Source: Agromyces mangrovi (GTDB lineage Bacteria; Actinomycetota; Actinomycetes; Actinomycetales; Microbacteriaceae). From it: 64,000 nucleotides of DNA. Under the pieces are notes generated by a model, which saw only the letters and a program-made list of their open reading frames with translations, did not search any database and was not told where the DNA came from. Positions 27,344 through 37,867 of this stretch are shown one piece after another. Numbering within the stretch: position 1 is the first letter of the stretch; every line of letters begins with the position of its first letter. The translations under genes were made by a program, and so were the position numbers. Where the stretch lies: contig NZ_AP027737.1 of the NCBI RefSeq assembly GCF_030296695.1, positions 744,001-808,000 of the forward strand. Direction: 5' to 3'.

Positions 27344-28945
27344 TCAGTGGAAGAAGTGCCGCTCGCCCGTCAGGTACATGGTCACGCCCGCGGCCTTCGC
27401 CGCGGCGACGACCTCCTCGTCGCGCACCGAGCCACCGGGCTGCACGACCGCGCGCACGCCCGCGTCGAACAGGATCTGCGGCCCGTCGGCGAACGGGAAG
27501 AAGGCGTCGGATGCCGCGACCGAGCCGCTCGCGCGCTCCCCCGCCCGCTCGACCGCGAGCCGGCACGAGTCGACCCGGTTGACCTGCCCCATGCCGACGC
27601 CGACCGAGGCGCCGCCGGAGGCGAGCAGGATGGCGTTCGACTTCACCGCCCGGCAGGCGCGCCAGGCGAACTCGAGCTCGGCCGCGAGCGCCTCGTCGGC
27701 GGGCTCGCCGGCGGCGAGCGTCCACTCCGAGAACGGCGCGAACTCCCGGTCGGCCTGCTGCAGCAGCAGCCCGCCCGAGACCTGCTTCTGCTCGAGCACG
27801 GTCGGCTGGAAGCCCTCGGGCAGGGTGAGCAGGCGGATGTTCTTCTTCGTCGTCAGCACCTCGACCGCGTCGGCCTCGAAGGCCGGTGCGATGAGCACCT
27901 CGGTGAAGATGCCGCTGACGGTCTCGGCCATGGCCCGCGTGACCGTGCGGTTCGCGGCGATCACGCCGCCGAACGCCGACACCGGGTCGCACGCGTGCGC
28001 GCGCTCGTGAGCGCTCGCGATGGGGTCGGATGCCCCGGGCTCGCCCACCGCGATGCCGCACGGGTTCGCGTGCTTGATGATCGCCACGGCGGGCTCGTCG
28101 AAGTCGAACGCGGCCCGCACCGCGGCATCCGCGTCGACGTAGTTGTTGTACGACATCTCCTTGCCGTGCAGCTGCACGGACTGCGCGATGCCCCGCCCCT
28201 CGGGCGTGGCGTAGAGCGCGGCCGACTGGTGCGAGTTCTCGCCGTAGCGGAGCGACTGCGTGCGCTCCCACGTGCCGCCGACCCAGCCCGGGAAGCCCGT
28301 GCCCTCGTCGTCGGGCGCCACGACGTTGCCGAGCCAGGACGCGACGGCGACGTCGTAGCCGGCCGTGTGCCGGAACGCCTCGACCGCGAGGCGCTGCCGC
28401 TGCGCGAGGGTCGTGCCGCCCGCGGCGACCGCCTCGGCGATCTCGGCGTAGCGGTCGGGCGAGACGACGATCGCGACGTTGGCGTGGTTCTTCGCGGAGG
28501 CGCGCACCATGGCGGGCCCGCCGATGTCGATCTGCTCGACGACGTCGAGCGCGGGGGCGCCCGAGGCGACCGTCTGGCGGAACGGGTAGAGGTTCACGAC
28601 GACGAGGTCGAACGCGGCGATGCCGAGCTCGGCGAGCTGCTGCTCGTGGTGCTCGAGGCGCAGGTCGGCGAGCAGGCCCGCGTGCACCGCCGGGTGCAGG
28701 GTCTTCACGCGGCCGTCGAGCGCCTCGGCGAAGCCGGTCACGCTCGCGACGTCGGTGACGTCGTGGCCCGCGCCGCGGATGGTCGCGGCCGTCGACCCGG
28801 TCGAGACGATCTCGACCCCGGCCGCGGCGAGCGCGCCCGCGAGCTCGAGCAGTCCGGTCTTGTCGCTCACCGAAACCAGCGCCCGGCGTACCGGCACGAG
28901 GTCGCGCTCGCGGCAGAGGGAGTGGTCGTGGCTCGGTCCGCTCAT
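27344..28945 (-). CDS. purH: Bifunctional AICAR transformylase / IMP cyclohydrolase
   Basis: Last two steps of IMP synthesis, 533 aa. The N-terminal IMP cyclohydrolase (about 20-150) shows [31 protein letters not shown] and [15 protein letters not shown]; the C-terminal transformylase has [13 protein letters not shown], the catalytic [11 protein letters not shown] and a terminal [14 protein letters not shown]. Complete and uninterrupted. Its start overlaps the purN stop by 4 bases (ATGA), so the two formyl-transfer enzymes of the pathway are translationally coupled. The N-terminus carries about 18 extra residues before the conserved part; a start nearer VPVRRALVS is possible. Confidence 0.97.
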   Translation of the reverse strand: MSGPSHDHSLCRERDLVPVRRALVSVSDKTGLLELAGALAAAGVEIVSTGSTAATIRGAGHDVTDVASVTGFAEALDGRVKTLHPAVHAGLLADLRLEHHEQQLAELGIAAFDLVVVNLYPFRQTVASGAPALDVVEQIDIGGPAMVRASAKNHANVAIVVSPDRYAEIAEAVAAGGTTLAQRQRLAVEAFRHTAGYDVAVASWLGNVVAPDDEGTGFPGWVGGTWERTQSLRYGENSHQSAALYATPEGRGIAQSVQLHGKEMSYNNYVDADAAVRAAFDFDEPAVAIIKHANPCGIAVGEPGASDPIASAHERAHACDPVSAFGGVIAANRTVTRAMAETVSGIFTEVLIAPAFEADAVEVLTTKKNIRLLTLPEGFQPTVLEQKQVSGGLLLQQADREFAPFSEWTLAAGEPADEALAAELEFAWRACRAVKSNAILLASGGASVGVGMGQVNRVDSCRLAVERAGERASGSVAASDAFFPFADGPQILFDAGVRAVVQPGGSVRDEEVVAAAKAAGVTMYLTGERHFFH

Positions 28946-29532
28946 GCGCGCAGGTCCTCCAGGTCGATCGTTCCGTTCGCGATGTCGATCACGGCCTGCA
29001 CCAGCAGGCGTCGCTCGACGGGCTTGATGCGCTCGTGCAGCGCCTGCTCGGTGTCGTGGGCGTGCACCGGCACCCGCTCCTGCGCGATGATCGGCCCGCC
29101 GTCGACCGAGTCGTCGACGACGATGAGGCTCGCCCCGGTCTGGGTGACGCCGGCTTCCAGCGCATCGCGCACGCCGTGCGCGCCCGGGAACTCGGGCAGG
29201 TACGCGGGGTGGGTGTTGATCATGCGCGGCGAGAGGGCGTCGACCATGACCGGCGGCACGATGCGCATGAAGCCGCTCAGCACGACAAGGTCCGGCTGCC
29301 AGAACCGCACCTGCGCGAGGAGCTCCTCGCCCCAGCGGTCGCGGTCGGCCGGGCCGCGGAACGGCACCGTGAAGGTCGGGATGCCGAACTCCTCCCCCAG
29401 CACCAGCCCGTCGGCCTCGCGGTCGGCGCCGATCGCGACGACCCGAGCGGGGAACTCGGCGTCCTCCGACGCCTCGAGCAGGGCGCGGAGGTTCGATCCG
29501 CCGCCGGAGATCAGCACGACGAGCTTGAGCAC
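28942..29532 (-). CDS. purN: Phosphoribosylglycinamide formyltransferase
   Basis: Transfers a formyl group from 10-formyl-tetrahydrofolate to GAR in purine synthesis, 196 aa. Conserved features: [19 protein letters not shown] at the N-terminus for phosphate binding, catalytic Asn in the [16 protein letters not shown] loop with its His, and [15 protein letters not shown] near the C-terminus. It lies 10 bases downstream of the polytopic membrane-protein gene and overlaps purH. Confidence 0.97.
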   Translation of the reverse strand: MLKLVVLISGGGSNLRALLEASEDAEFPARVVAIGADREADGLVLGEEFGIPTFTVPFRGPADRDRWGEELLAQVRFWQPDLVVLSGFMRIVPPVMVDALSPRMINTHPAYLPEFPGAHGVRDALEAGVTQTGASLIVVDDSVDGGPIIAQERVPVHAHDTEQALHERIKPVERRLLVQAVIDIANGTIDLEDLRA

Positions 29533-29542
29533 GTCGTCGAGC

Positions 29543-30901
29543 CTACTCGGTGGTGCGGATCACGTCGGTCGCGGAGAGGTCCGACGGGGTGGGGCGAGCG
29601 GATGCCCCGGGGTCGCGTCCGCCCTCCGGGCCGGGGCGCGCTCCGGCGACGACCGCCGCCACCGCACCCAGCGCCGCGGGCACGCCGACGAGCGCCGCGG
29701 TCGCCAGCGCGACCGGCCACCAGTCGGGCCCGACCTCTGCGAGCCGTCCGGGACCGACGGCACCCGACGACCACCACGCGAGCACGCCGAGCAGCACGCC
29801 CGCCACGACGCCCGCCGCCAGCCCCTCGCCGACAGTGACCGCGCCCGTCCAGAGCGCCGAGCGCGGAGCGGGTCGCTGCTCGGGCCGGCCGCTCGCGCGC
29901 CGTCGCCGTCGGGCGTCGACGCTGCGGTGCACGAAGTACCCCGCGGCGAAGCCGAGCAGCACCGGCACCAGCAGTGCGAGGTAGCCGAGGCCGGGGTCGA
30001 GCTTCGGGATCGCGCCCAGCACCGGCAGGCCGGGCACGGGGCCGAGCAGCGTGCCGCCGGGCGATACCGACGTGCCGGCACCCAGCGCGAAGCCGGGTCC
30101 CACGATCCACGACGCCGCCCAGGCGACGAGGTTCGGCAGCAGCGCGAGCTGGCCGATCGCCAGCGCGATGCCGCCGGGCACGTCCGCGCCGAGCGACTGC
30201 CAGAGGCCGGCCACGGTGGCGTAGTCGACCGCCAGGGCGACCGCGACGGCGACGGCCGCCGCCCCCACGATGCCGATCGCGGCCGCTGCGCCCGCGCGCA
30301 GCGCGACCCGCACGGCGTCGCGCCACGCCGGGTCGAGCGACACGAGCCGGCCGCGCACGACGCCCGTCGTCGCATCCGTGCCCCTGGCCCCGAGCCGAGC
30401 CGCCTCGATGCCCGCGCCGACCGCACCGCCCGCGACCACCAGCAGGCCCGGCACGATCGCGGCCTGCCAGGCCGACGGCACGACCCCGGGAACGCCCGCG
30501 GTGAGGGCGAACAGGGAGCCCGCCGCACCCGTGACGAGGGCCGTCGCGACCACGCCGCTCACGGCATGCCCTGCGGTCGCCGAGCGGCGCCCGACGTGCA
30601 GCCCGGCGCCGACCGTGAGCACCGAGAACCCCAGCAGCGCGATCGTGACGTCGAACGCCGCTGCCTCGCCCTCCACGCCGAGCGATGCGGCCACGACCGG
30701 ATCGAGCTCGACCGCCAGGTCGACCCCGTTCCCGACGAGCCACGCGAGGGCCGCCGCACCCCAGTAGTCGAGCGGATCGGCGGCCATGCCCGTGCTGATC
30801 GCCCAGACCAGCGCGAGGGGCACGACCGCGAGCCCGATGCCGACGGCCGCGACGACGAGCGCCTCGAGGGCGGCCAGCAGGATGGTGGTGGATCGTGACA
30901 T
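29543..30901 (-). CDS. DUF6350-type integral membrane protein
   Basis: A 452-aa protein made almost entirely of hydrophobic alanine/valine/glycine-rich helices (about ten to eleven) with a polar 35-residue C-terminal tail ([13 protein letters not shown]). There are no enzyme motifs. A protein of this type is encoded immediately upstream of purN in many actinobacteria, which supports the family assignment; its function is not known. The gene begins 12 bases after the preceding membrane-protein gene and ends 10 bases before purN, so it is inside the operon. Confidence 0.8.
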   Translation of the reverse strand: MSRSTTILLAALEALVVAAVGIGLAVVPLALVWAISTGMAADPLDYWGAAALAWLVGNGVDLAVELDPVVAASLGVEGEAAAFDVTIALLGFSVLTVGAGLHVGRRSATAGHAVSGVVATALVTGAAGSLFALTAGVPGVVPSAWQAAIVPGLLVVAGGAVGAGIEAARLGARGTDATTGVVRGRLVSLDPAWRDAVRVALRAGAAAAIGIVGAAAVAVAVALAVDYATVAGLWQSLGADVPGGIALAIGQLALLPNLVAWAASWIVGPGFALGAGTSVSPGGTLLGPVPGLPVLGAIPKLDPGLGYLALLVPVLLGFAAGYFVHRSVDARRRRRASGRPEQRPAPRSALWTGAVTVGEGLAAGVVAGVLLGVLAWWSSGAVGPGRLAEVGPDWWPVALATAALVGVPAALGAVAAVVAGARPGPEGGRDPGASARPTPSDLSATDVIRTTE

Positions 30902-30913
30902 GCCGCGGTGAGC

Positions 30914-32365
30914 CTACCGGGCGCCGGCTCCCGTCACCGGCGCATCCGCCGACGCGTCGCCGGACCCGGGCTCGGCCGGCTCACCGGCATCCGCCTCGTC
31001 GTCGATCTCCTCGTCGTCGAGATCGCCGTCGACCGCGCGCTCGTCCGCTTCGGGCAAGCGCAGCAGTTCGAGCAGCGCCAGCAGCACCAGCACGATCACC
31101 ACCGTGCCGATGACGAGGCCCACCGTGACCGGACGGGTGAACAGCACCCCGCCGGCGCCGATCACCAGCACCGCGATGCGCACGAGCAGTGCCTGCCGGT
31201 CGAGCCAGCGCCCGAAGCCGCCGGTCGAGACGCCGCGCGCGAGCGCTGCCCGGCGTACGCTGCCGAAGCCCGCGGCGCCGAGCGCCCGGATGCGGCCGGC
31301 CGTCTCGGACCCGCCGGAGAACCACGCGATGACCGCGACCGCGACGCCGAAGAGCGCGAGCGCGACGGCGGTCGCCGCCATGCGGTCGACGATCTGGTCG
31401 TAGACGGCCTCGGCCGCGCCGAGCGGCATGAGCGACGGGGAGACGCTCGCGAGGAAGTAGAGGCGCGCGATGCCGAAGCCGCCGGCGAGCAGTCCCAGCG
31501 AGAGCGCGAGGCCGGCGCCCGTCCAGACCAGCGTGCGCGGCCGGTTGCGGGCGGCGAGCACGCCGATCACGAGCAACCCGATCACGACCCAAGGCAGCCA
31601 GGTGCCGGCGGTCACGGCCAGCGCGTAGACGAGCTGCACCGTGATCAGGGCGTCGGCCTGCGCGATCACGATCGTGCGGTCGACCTCGGGGATCGACGCG
31701 GCGAAGCCGACGCCCGCGTCGACGAGGCGCTCCTTGACCTCGGCGATCACCGGCGCGAGCTGGATGCCGATCTGGCCCGCGTCGTCGATGGAGAGGGCCG
31801 CGTCGGGGTCGCCCTGCATCGCGGCGACCAGCTGGGTGTGGCTCGAGCGCAGCGCGGTCTGGAAGACGTCGGCGAACGCCTCGGACTCGACCAGGCGTTC
31901 GACCACGGTGCCGACGAGGTTCTCGATGCCCTGCACCGCCGGGCCCTCGAGCAGCGTGAGCGCCTGCTTGGCGGCGTCGGGGATCTCGAGGTCGCGGATG
32001 CCGTCGAACACCGACCCGGTGAGGCCGGCCACGTCCACCTGCTCGAGCACGACCGTGGTGGCCTGGTCGGCCACGTACGCCTGCACCGCTGGGTCCTCGG
32101 CCAGCGGGCCGAACGTGGCGACGAACTGGTCGGTGTCGACCAGCTGCGCGCGCGCCCACCCGCCCAGCACGGCGACCGGCGCGAGCACGATGCCCACGAC
32201 CAGGAGGATCGCCGCGACCACCGCGCGCCCGCGACCGGAGCTGCGCCGGCGCTCGGGCGGCGCCGCGGGCGCCACGTCCTCGTCGATCGACGCGCGCAGC
32301 CGCGCGTTCTCCGCCTCGAGTTCCGCGATGCGCTCCGCGAGCGCGCGATCTGCTGCCGACGCCAT
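30914..32365 (-). CDS. Conserved multi-helix membrane protein with coiled-coil N-terminus
   Basis: First gene of the purNH operon, 483 aa. A short coiled coil (ADRALAERIAELEAENARLR) precedes one helix (VVAAILLVVGIVLAPVAVLG), then a 200-residue polar, probably extracytoplasmic domain (residues about 75-280, rich in acidic and valine residues), then four further helices and an acidic C-terminus (DGDLDDEEIDDEADAG). I recognise no catalytic motif and assign no function. ATG 32365 has AAGAGGG upstream; an in-frame ATG at 32440 would add 25 basic residues and is less likely. Confidence 0.78.
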   Translation of the reverse strand: MASAADRALAERIAELEAENARLRASIDEDVAPAAPPERRRSSGRGRAVVAAILLVVGIVLAPVAVLGGWARAQLVDTDQFVATFGPLAEDPAVQAYVADQATTVVLEQVDVAGLTGSVFDGIRDLEIPDAAKQALTLLEGPAVQGIENLVGTVVERLVESEAFADVFQTALRSSHTQLVAAMQGDPDAALSIDDAGQIGIQLAPVIAEVKERLVDAGVGFAASIPEVDRTIVIAQADALITVQLVYALAVTAGTWLPWVVIGLLVIGVLAARNRPRTLVWTGAGLALSLGLLAGGFGIARLYFLASVSPSLMPLGAAEAVYDQIVDRMAATAVALALFGVAVAVIAWFSGGSETAGRIRALGAAGFGSVRRAALARGVSTGGFGRWLDRQALLVRIAVLVIGAGGVLFTRPVTVGLVIGTVVIVLVLLALLELLRLPEADERAVDGDLDDEEIDDEADAGEPAEPGSGDASADAPVTGAGAR

Positions 32366-32641
32366 CCCCACCCTCTTCCGTCGGGCCCAGACTAGCGAGG
32401 GCGCGCGCCGCGCCGCGCGTGCACGGTGTGCAATCTTCATGAGTATCCCTCATTTTGGGGTAGCGGACGGCGGCCCGACCGCAGTAGGCTTCGACCGTCG
32501 TGACCCGTCGGCAGATGGGCTTCCCCCGACACCCGTCGGGAGGCCACATCACTCGACCCCCTCCGGTGCCCCCACCCGGCCGCAGGATCACCCATCCGGC
32601 CTGCCCGGGCCGGGTGACGTTCCGCACCACCGGAGGCGACG

Positions 32642-34414
32642 ATGCCCTCGTCCGAGTCCACCCCACGACCCATTCCACCCGGCACCGGCAGGCGCCGTGG
32701 AGCGCGGCGTCTCGCAGCAGCCGTCGCCGGGTTCGCCCTCATCGGCACCGCGTTCGTCGCGGGCCCCGCATTCGCGGCCCATCCGACCGTCAGCCTGACC
32801 GGCAGCGACTTCGAGATCGACGTCGATGCGAACCTCGTCACCGACGACGCGGATCCCTGGTTCGACTGGGACGAGGTCGACGAGACCCGCCAGCCCGACC
32901 TCGCCTCCGGCTCCGGCGACGACTCGTTCGGCCAGGGCTCGAAGGAGGACACCCAGGTGCCCGCGGTCGTCGACGGCAGCATCCCGCCGAACAAGAGCGA
33001 CCTGCTGAACTTCGGCGCCTACCTCGAGGAGCCCGGGAGCGGCTCGTTCCTGCACCTCTTCTGGCACCGCGTCCAGGAGCCGAGCGGCACGACGAACATG
33101 GACTTCGAGTTCAACCAGTCCGACGAGGTCTCGGACAACGGCGTGACGCCCGTGCGCACCGAGGCCGACCTGCTCATCCAGTACGACCTCGCGCAGGGCG
33201 GCACCAACCCCGAGCTGTTCCTCGCCTACTGGCTGACCGACGCCGACTTCGACGGCATGGCCGTGAGCAAGAACGACTGCGTCTCGTCGAACAAGCTGCC
33301 GTGTTGGGGTCTCCGCTCCAGCCTGACGGCGTCGGGTGACGCGACGGGGTCGATCAACACCTCGGCGATCGCCGCGGGCAACTCCGACGGGCTCGGTGCC
33401 ATCTCGCCGCGCACGTTCGGCGAGGCATCCGTCGACTTCTCCGCCATCGTCGGCAGCGACGAGTGCATCTCGTTCGGCAGCGCGTACCTGAAGAGCCGGT
33501 CCTCCGACTCGTTCACGGCCGCGCTGAAGGACTTCATCGCACCCGCCGACGTCGACCTGACGAACTGCGCCAAGGTGATCATCCGCAAGCAGACGGTGCC
33601 CGACGGCGACAGCACGTCGTTCGGATACACCACCGTCCTCGAGAGTCAGGACGACGGCACGAACCCACCGTTCAGCCTCTCCGACGACGGAGTGGAGACG
33701 ATCGACAACGTGTTCTTCGGCGACGACCTCACGGTCACCGAGACGATGCCGCTGCCCACCGGATGGGCGCTCACGTCGATCGACTGCTCGGCGAGCACCG
33801 GGGTGACGCCCGACTCGACGAACATCGGCACCGGGGTCATCACGTTCGACCTCGACGACGCGAGCGACATCCTCGACTGCACGTACACCAACACGCTGCA
33901 GACGGGGTCGATCCTGATCGAGAAGACGCGAAAGCACGCCGCGGCCGACCCACCGTTGACCGACCCGCACGCGGGCGTGACCTTCACGGTGACCGGCGGT
34001 GACCTCACCGAGGGCATCGAGGCCGTCACCGGCGACGACGGCACCGTGTGCGTCGACGACCTCATCATCTCGAGCGTGGCCGGCGACTACACCGTCACCG
34101 AGACGGTGCCCGACGGGTACGTCAGCGACGACGACGAGCAGGACGTCACGGTGACGCTGGGCGACGGATGCGGCGGAGCCGACGACTCGAACACGGTGTC
34201 GTTCCACAACACGCCGCTCACCGACCTCACGGTGAGCGTCGACTCCCAGATCGACGGCGGCACGTTCTCGAGCATCGAGTGCGACGCGACCGTCGAGGAG
34301 CCGGACGACGCAGCGCCCGACATCCCGCTGTCGGACGAGATCGACGACCCGAGCGTCACGATCGAGGACCTGCTGCCCGGCACCTACACCTGCGTGGTCG
34401 TGATCGACCCGTGA
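32642..34414 (+). CDS. Secreted prealbumin-fold (SpaA/Cna-B-like) surface protein
   Basis: Exported protein of 590 aa. The signal peptide spans about residues 1-45 (GRRRGARRL, then a hydrophobic core, cut near AFAAH). The N-terminal half (50-310) is acidic and asparagine-rich with no match I recognise. Beyond 315 come beta-sandwich repeats typical of SpaA/DUF11-like pilin modules: KVIIRKQTVPDGDSTSFGYT with TVTETMPLPTGWALTSIDC, and GSILIEKTRKHAAADPP with YTVTETVPDGYVS. The C-terminus (LPGTYTCVVVIDP) lacks LPxTG and a membrane anchor, so the protein is probably released or held non-covalently. Cysteine pairs recur at module ends. ATG 32642 has GGAGGCGACG upstream. Confidence 0.8.
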   Translation: MPSSESTPRPIPPGTGRRRGARRLAAAVAGFALIGTAFVAGPAFAAHPTVSLTGSDFEIDVDANLVTDDADPWFDWDEVDETRQPDLASGSGDDSFGQGSKEDTQVPAVVDGSIPPNKSDLLNFGAYLEEPGSGSFLHLFWHRVQEPSGTTNMDFEFNQSDEVSDNGVTPVRTEADLLIQYDLAQGGTNPELFLAYWLTDADFDGMAVSKNDCVSSNKLPCWGLRSSLTASGDATGSINTSAIAAGNSDGLGAISPRTFGEASVDFSAIVGSDECISFGSAYLKSRSSDSFTAALKDFIAPADVDLTNCAKVIIRKQTVPDGDSTSFGYTTVLESQDDGTNPPFSLSDDGVETIDNVFFGDDLTVTETMPLPTGWALTSIDCSASTGVTPDSTNIGTGVITFDLDDASDILDCTYTNTLQTGSILIEKTRKHAAADPPLTDPHAGVTFTVTGGDLTEGIEAVTGDDGTVCVDDLIISSVAGDYTVTETVPDGYVSDDDEQDVTVTLGDGCGGADDSNTVSFHNTPLTDLTVSVDSQIDGGTFSSIECDATVEEPDDAAPDIPLSDEIDDPSVTIEDLLPGTYTCVVVIDP

Positions 34415-34453
34415 TCGGAAGGAGCAGCGACATCGATCGCGCGTGAGAGAACC

Positions 34454-34486
34454 GAGGGCCCCGCAGGCGTTGCCTGCGGGGCCCTC
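34454..34486. terminator. Bidirectional terminator between secreted protein and sucD
   Basis: A perfect 15-bp stem (34454-34468 and 34472-34486) with a GTT loop lies between two convergent genes and can serve both. Confidence 0.85.
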
Positions 34487-34526
34487 CTCGTACGCCCCCG
34501 GGACGATTCACCGGGTGCGGACGGTC

Positions 34527-35429
34527 CTACAGCGCCTCGTAGACCTCGCGCAGCAGCGTGGCGGTCTCGGAGGGGGTCTTGCCGACCTTGACGCCGGCGG
34601 CCTCGAGGGCCTCCTTCTTGGCCTGGGCGGTGCCGGCCGAGCCGGAGACGATGGCGCCCGCGTGGCCCATGGTCTTGCCCTCGGGCGCGGTGAAGCCGGC
34701 GACGTAGCCGACGACCGGCTTCGTCACGTTGGCCGCGATGAAGTCGGCCGCGCGCTCCTCGGCGTCACCGCCGATCTCGCCGATCATGACGATCGCCTTC
34801 GTCTCGGGGTCGGCCTCGAACGCGGCGAGCGCGTCGATGTGCGTGGTGCCGATGATCGGGTCGCCGCCGATGCCGATGGCGGTCGAGAACCCGAGGTCGC
34901 GCAGCTCGTACATCATCTGGTACGTGAGCGTGCCCGACTTGGAGACGAGGCCGATCGGGCCCTTGCCGGTGATCGTGGCCGGGGTGATGCCGACGAGCGA
35001 CTCTCCCGGCGTGATGATGCCCGGGCAGTTCGGGCCGATGATGCGGGTCTGCTCGCCCTTGGCCTTGTTGTAGGCCCACGCCTCGGCGGTGTCCTGCACG
35101 GGCACGCCCTCGGTGATGACCACGAGCAGGCCGATGCCCGCGTCGATGGCCTCGATCATGGCGTCCTTGGTGAACGCGGGCGGCACGAACGCGATCGAGA
35201 CGTCGGCGCCGGTCTCGGCCATGGCCTCGGCGACCGAGCCGTAGACGGGCAGCTCGACCGGGGCGCCCTCGGCGTCGTGGTGCAGCACCGTGGTGCCGGC
35301 CTTGCGCGCGTTCACGCCGCCGACGACCTGGGTGCCGGCCTTCAGCATGAGCGCGGTGTGCTTGGTGCCCTCGCCGCCGGTGATGCCCTGGACGATGACC
35401 TTGGAGTCCTTGTTGAGGAAGATCGACAT
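34527..35429 (-). CDS. sucD: Succinate-CoA ligase alpha subunit
   Basis: TCA-cycle enzyme making ATP or GTP while converting succinyl-CoA to succinate, 300 aa. The CoA-binding N-terminal domain has [17 protein letters not shown], the middle [12 protein letters not shown], and the phosphorylated histidine lies in [13 protein letters not shown]. Full length and uninterrupted. It follows sucC by 34 bases and ends before a strong bidirectional terminator. Confidence 0.97.
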   Translation of the reverse strand: MSIFLNKDSKVIVQGITGGEGTKHTALMLKAGTQVVGGVNARKAGTTVLHHDAEGAPVELPVYGSVAEAMAETGADVSIAFVPPAFTKDAMIEAIDAGIGLLVVITEGVPVQDTAEAWAYNKAKGEQTRIIGPNCPGIITPGESLVGITPATITGKGPIGLVSKSGTLTYQMMYELRDLGFSTAIGIGGDPIIGTTHIDALAAFEADPETKAIVMIGEIGGDAEERAADFIAANVTKPVVGYVAGFTAPEGKTMGHAGAIVSGSAGTAQAKKEALEAAGVKVGKTPSETATLLREVYEAL

Positions 35430-35463
35430 GGTTTCGCGGTGTCCTGTTCTCTGTCGTCGAGTC

Positions 35464-36629
35464 CTAGGCGGCGTTGGCGAGCTCGGCGGCCTTGGCGGCG
35501 CCCTCGTCCATCGTCGCGGCGAGCGTGACCAGCGGGTGGTTCGCCTCGTTCAGGATGCGGCGACCCTCCTCGACGTTGTTGCCGTCGAGGCGCACGACCA
35601 GCGGCTTGTTCGCGGTCGAGCCGAGCTCGGCGAGCGCGCCCACGATGCCCTTGGCGACCGCGTCGCACGCGGTGATGCCGCCGAAGACGTTCACGAAGAC
35701 CGCCTTGACCTGCGGGTCGCCGAGGATGACGTCGAGGCCGTTGGCCATGACCTCGGCCGAGGCGCCGCCGCCGATGTCGAGGAAGTTCGCCGGCTTCACG
35801 CCGCCGTGCTCCTCGCCCGCGTAGGCGACCACGTCGAGCGTCGACATGACGAGGCCCGCGCCGTTGCCGATGATGCCGACCTCGCCGTCGAGCTTCACGT
35901 AGTTGAGGTCCTGCGCCTTGGCCTTCGCCTCGAGGGGTCGGCCGCGGCCGCGTCCTCGAGCTCGGCGTGCATCGGGTGGCGGAACTCGGCGTTCTCGTCG
36001 AGCGAGACCTTGCCGTCGAGGGCGATGATGTCGCCCTCCTCGGTCAGCACGAGCGGGTTCACCTCGACGAGCGTGGCGTCCTCGCCGGTGTACACCTCGT
36101 AGAGCTTCACGAAGACCGGCGCGACCTTGTCGACGATCTCGGCGGGGAACTTCGCGGCGACCGCGATCGCCTTCGCGCCCTCGAGGTCGAGGCCCGTGTT
36201 CGGGTCGACCTCGATGCGAGCGAGCGCCTCGGGCTTCTCGACCGCGAGCTGCTCGATCTCCATGCCGCCCTCGAAGCTCGTGAGCGAGAGGTAGGAGCGG
36301 TTGGCGCGGTCGAGCAGCACGGAGAAGTAGTACTCCTCGGCGATGCGAGCGCCGCCGGCGACCATCACGCGCTGGACGACGTGGCCCTTGATGTCGAGCC
36401 CGAGGATCGCCTTCGCGGCCTCCTCCGCCTCGTCGGGGGTCTTCGCGACCTTGACGCCGCCGGCCTTGCCGCGGCCGCCGATCTTCACCTGGGCCTTGAC
36501 GACGACCACGCCGCCGAGCTGCTCGGCAGCGGCGCGCACCTCCTCCGGGGTATCCGCGATGATGCCCGGCAGCACCGGCACCCCGTACTTCTCGAACACG
36601 TCTCTGGCCTGGTACTCGTAGAGATCCAC
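35464..36629 (-). CDS. sucC: Succinate-CoA ligase beta subunit, frame-shifted
   Basis: Nucleotide-binding partner of SucD, 388 aa after restoring one base, exactly the usual length. The ATP-grasp domain starts [20 protein letters not shown] and includes [16 protein letters not shown] and [20 protein letters not shown]. The C-terminal domain begins [20 protein letters not shown] and ends [14 protein letters not shown]. The frame breaks after AAAADP at the four-G run 35934-35937 (plus strand); one added base restores a continuous family sequence. Because this is a central metabolic gene, a sequencing error is likelier than true loss. First gene of the sucCD operon. Confidence 0.93.
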
Positions 36630-36816
36630 GCTGTACTTCCTATCCGCTGGTCAACGCCTGCGTGGGGCTGGTGGGGTGAGCGGCCCATGCGCCTCGAGTG
36701 ACTCGACGTCGAGAGGGTTTCGGGCCAGCCAGTAGCCTACCCCTCCCCCGACGGACAGCACGAAACGTGGGGACGCAGCCGCGCGCAACCGCTGCGTGCA
36801 CGATGCGCAGCGGGCC

Positions 36817-37143
36817 TCACTCGAGGTCGATGTCGGGCAGCGGATGGCCGCTGTCTGGCACCGCCCTCGCATGGCCGTACGGCAGCGCGCGCTCGCCCAG
36901 GTCGGCCACGAACGCCTCGACGTCCGGGTCGTCGCTCCCATCGTCGATGCGGCGCGCGAGGATCTGGCTCGCCGGCCCGATCACCGCCCGCATCGTGCCG
37001 GTGCTGCCGTCGACGTCGACGATGGGCAGCTCCACGTGCGCTCCCTGGCGCGCACCCGCGGCGGACGCGGCGAAGTCGAACAACCCGACGACGGCGCGGT
37101 CGGCCATCATGAACGACGTTCCCCCATACCAGACCCGGTGCAT
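36817..37143 (-). CDS. Small conserved hypothetical protein
   Basis: A 108-aa protein with the opening MHRVWYGGTSFMMADRAVVG. It has no signal peptide, no membrane helix and no motif I recognise; the middle (VELPIVDVDGSTGTMRAVIG) looks like a beta-rich domain and the C-terminus is acidic. An alternative GTG start at 37161 adds six residues. No clear ribosome site precedes either. The gene is divergent from the small gene at 37263. Codon use is typical of the genome, which argues for a real gene. Confidence 0.55.
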   Translation of the reverse strand: MHRVWYGGTSFMMADRAVVGLFDFAASAAGARQGAHVELPIVDVDGSTGTMRAVIGPASQILARRIDDGSDDPDVEAFVADLGERALPYGHARAVPDSGHPLPDIDLE

Positions 37144-37262
37144 ACCGGCAGGTTGCCCCACTCGGACCGAGGAGCAAAGGGGTTGCGATCACGGGGTGGT
37201 CGCGGTACATGATGGGAGACGACCGTGCGCGGGGCGCGGTCCGATGGAGGTACCCGAACCCC

Positions 37263-37586
37263 ATGGGCAAGCTCACCTACGACTCGACGCTCACGGTCGA
37301 CTTCGACGACCGGGTGCTCGCGCACCTGCAGCTCGTCATCGGTGCGAAGCTCCGGCGGGGCGAGTCGTTCTACTTCTCGTGGCGCGACGACACGTCGATC
37401 GGCAACGGCCGGAGCGCACTCTGGATGCATCCGTCGATCTCGCTGCACTTCAAGTTCTCCGGCGGCCGGCCGCCGTCGATCAACCGCGCCTGGATCGACG
37501 CCCTGATGTCGACGGCGAACTCGTCGAGCGGCCTGCAGATCGTGCGCGAGCCCACCGGCAACGGCCCGGCCGAGGAGGCGAAGTGA
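37263..37586 (+). CDS. Small conserved protein, beta-rich (function unknown)
   Basis: A 107-aa protein starting MGKLTYDSTLTVDFDDRVLA. The sequence alternates in the way of a small beta-barrel (AHLQLVIGAKLRRGESFYFS, ALWMHPSISLHFKF) and recalls a family of short Microbacteriaceae proteins that databases often label as ATP-dependent DNA-ligase-like without evidence. It has no ligase motif. ATG 37263 is preceded by GGAGG at 12 nt. Its stop overlaps the GTG of the next gene, so the two are a translational pair. Confidence 0.75.
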   Translation: MGKLTYDSTLTVDFDDRVLAHLQLVIGAKLRRGESFYFSWRDDTSIGNGRSALWMHPSISLHFKFSGGRPPSINRAWIDALMSTANSSSGLQIVREPTGNGPAEEAK

Positions 37587-37867
37587 AGCGGATCAACATC
37601 GCCTACGACGGCGCGGTCTACTCGATCGGCGAGCAGGAGTTCGCCGAGTACCGCGAGCGCATCATCGCCGCGCACGAGCACAACGAGCCGTTCTGGCTCC
37701 GCGTCAACTACGGCGAGGGCAGGCCGCAGCCGGCGGACCTGCTGATCGCGCCGGGCGTCCCCATCGCGCTCATCCCGATCGCACCGGGCATCGACGACCT
37801 CGACCACCCCGAGCCCGACCCGGAGGACCCGAGCGACCACGGGACCGCACCGGATGACGCGGACTGA
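37583..37867 (+). CDS. Small conserved protein paired with the preceding gene
   Basis: A 94-aa soluble protein (starts MKRINIAYDGAVYSIGEQEF; includes EPFWLRVNYGEGRPQPADLL and an acidic Asp/Pro-rich tail). The GTG start overlaps the upstream stop (GTGA) with GAGGAGG upstream. The last 14 nt overlap the VIT-family gene in another frame, so all three genes are tightly linked. Function unknown; the pairing suggests a complex or shared regulation. Confidence 0.75.
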   Translation: MKRINIAYDGAVYSIGEQEFAEYRERIIAAHEHNEPFWLRVNYGEGRPQPADLLIAPGVPIALIPIAPGIDDLDHPEPDPEDPSDHGTAPDDAD

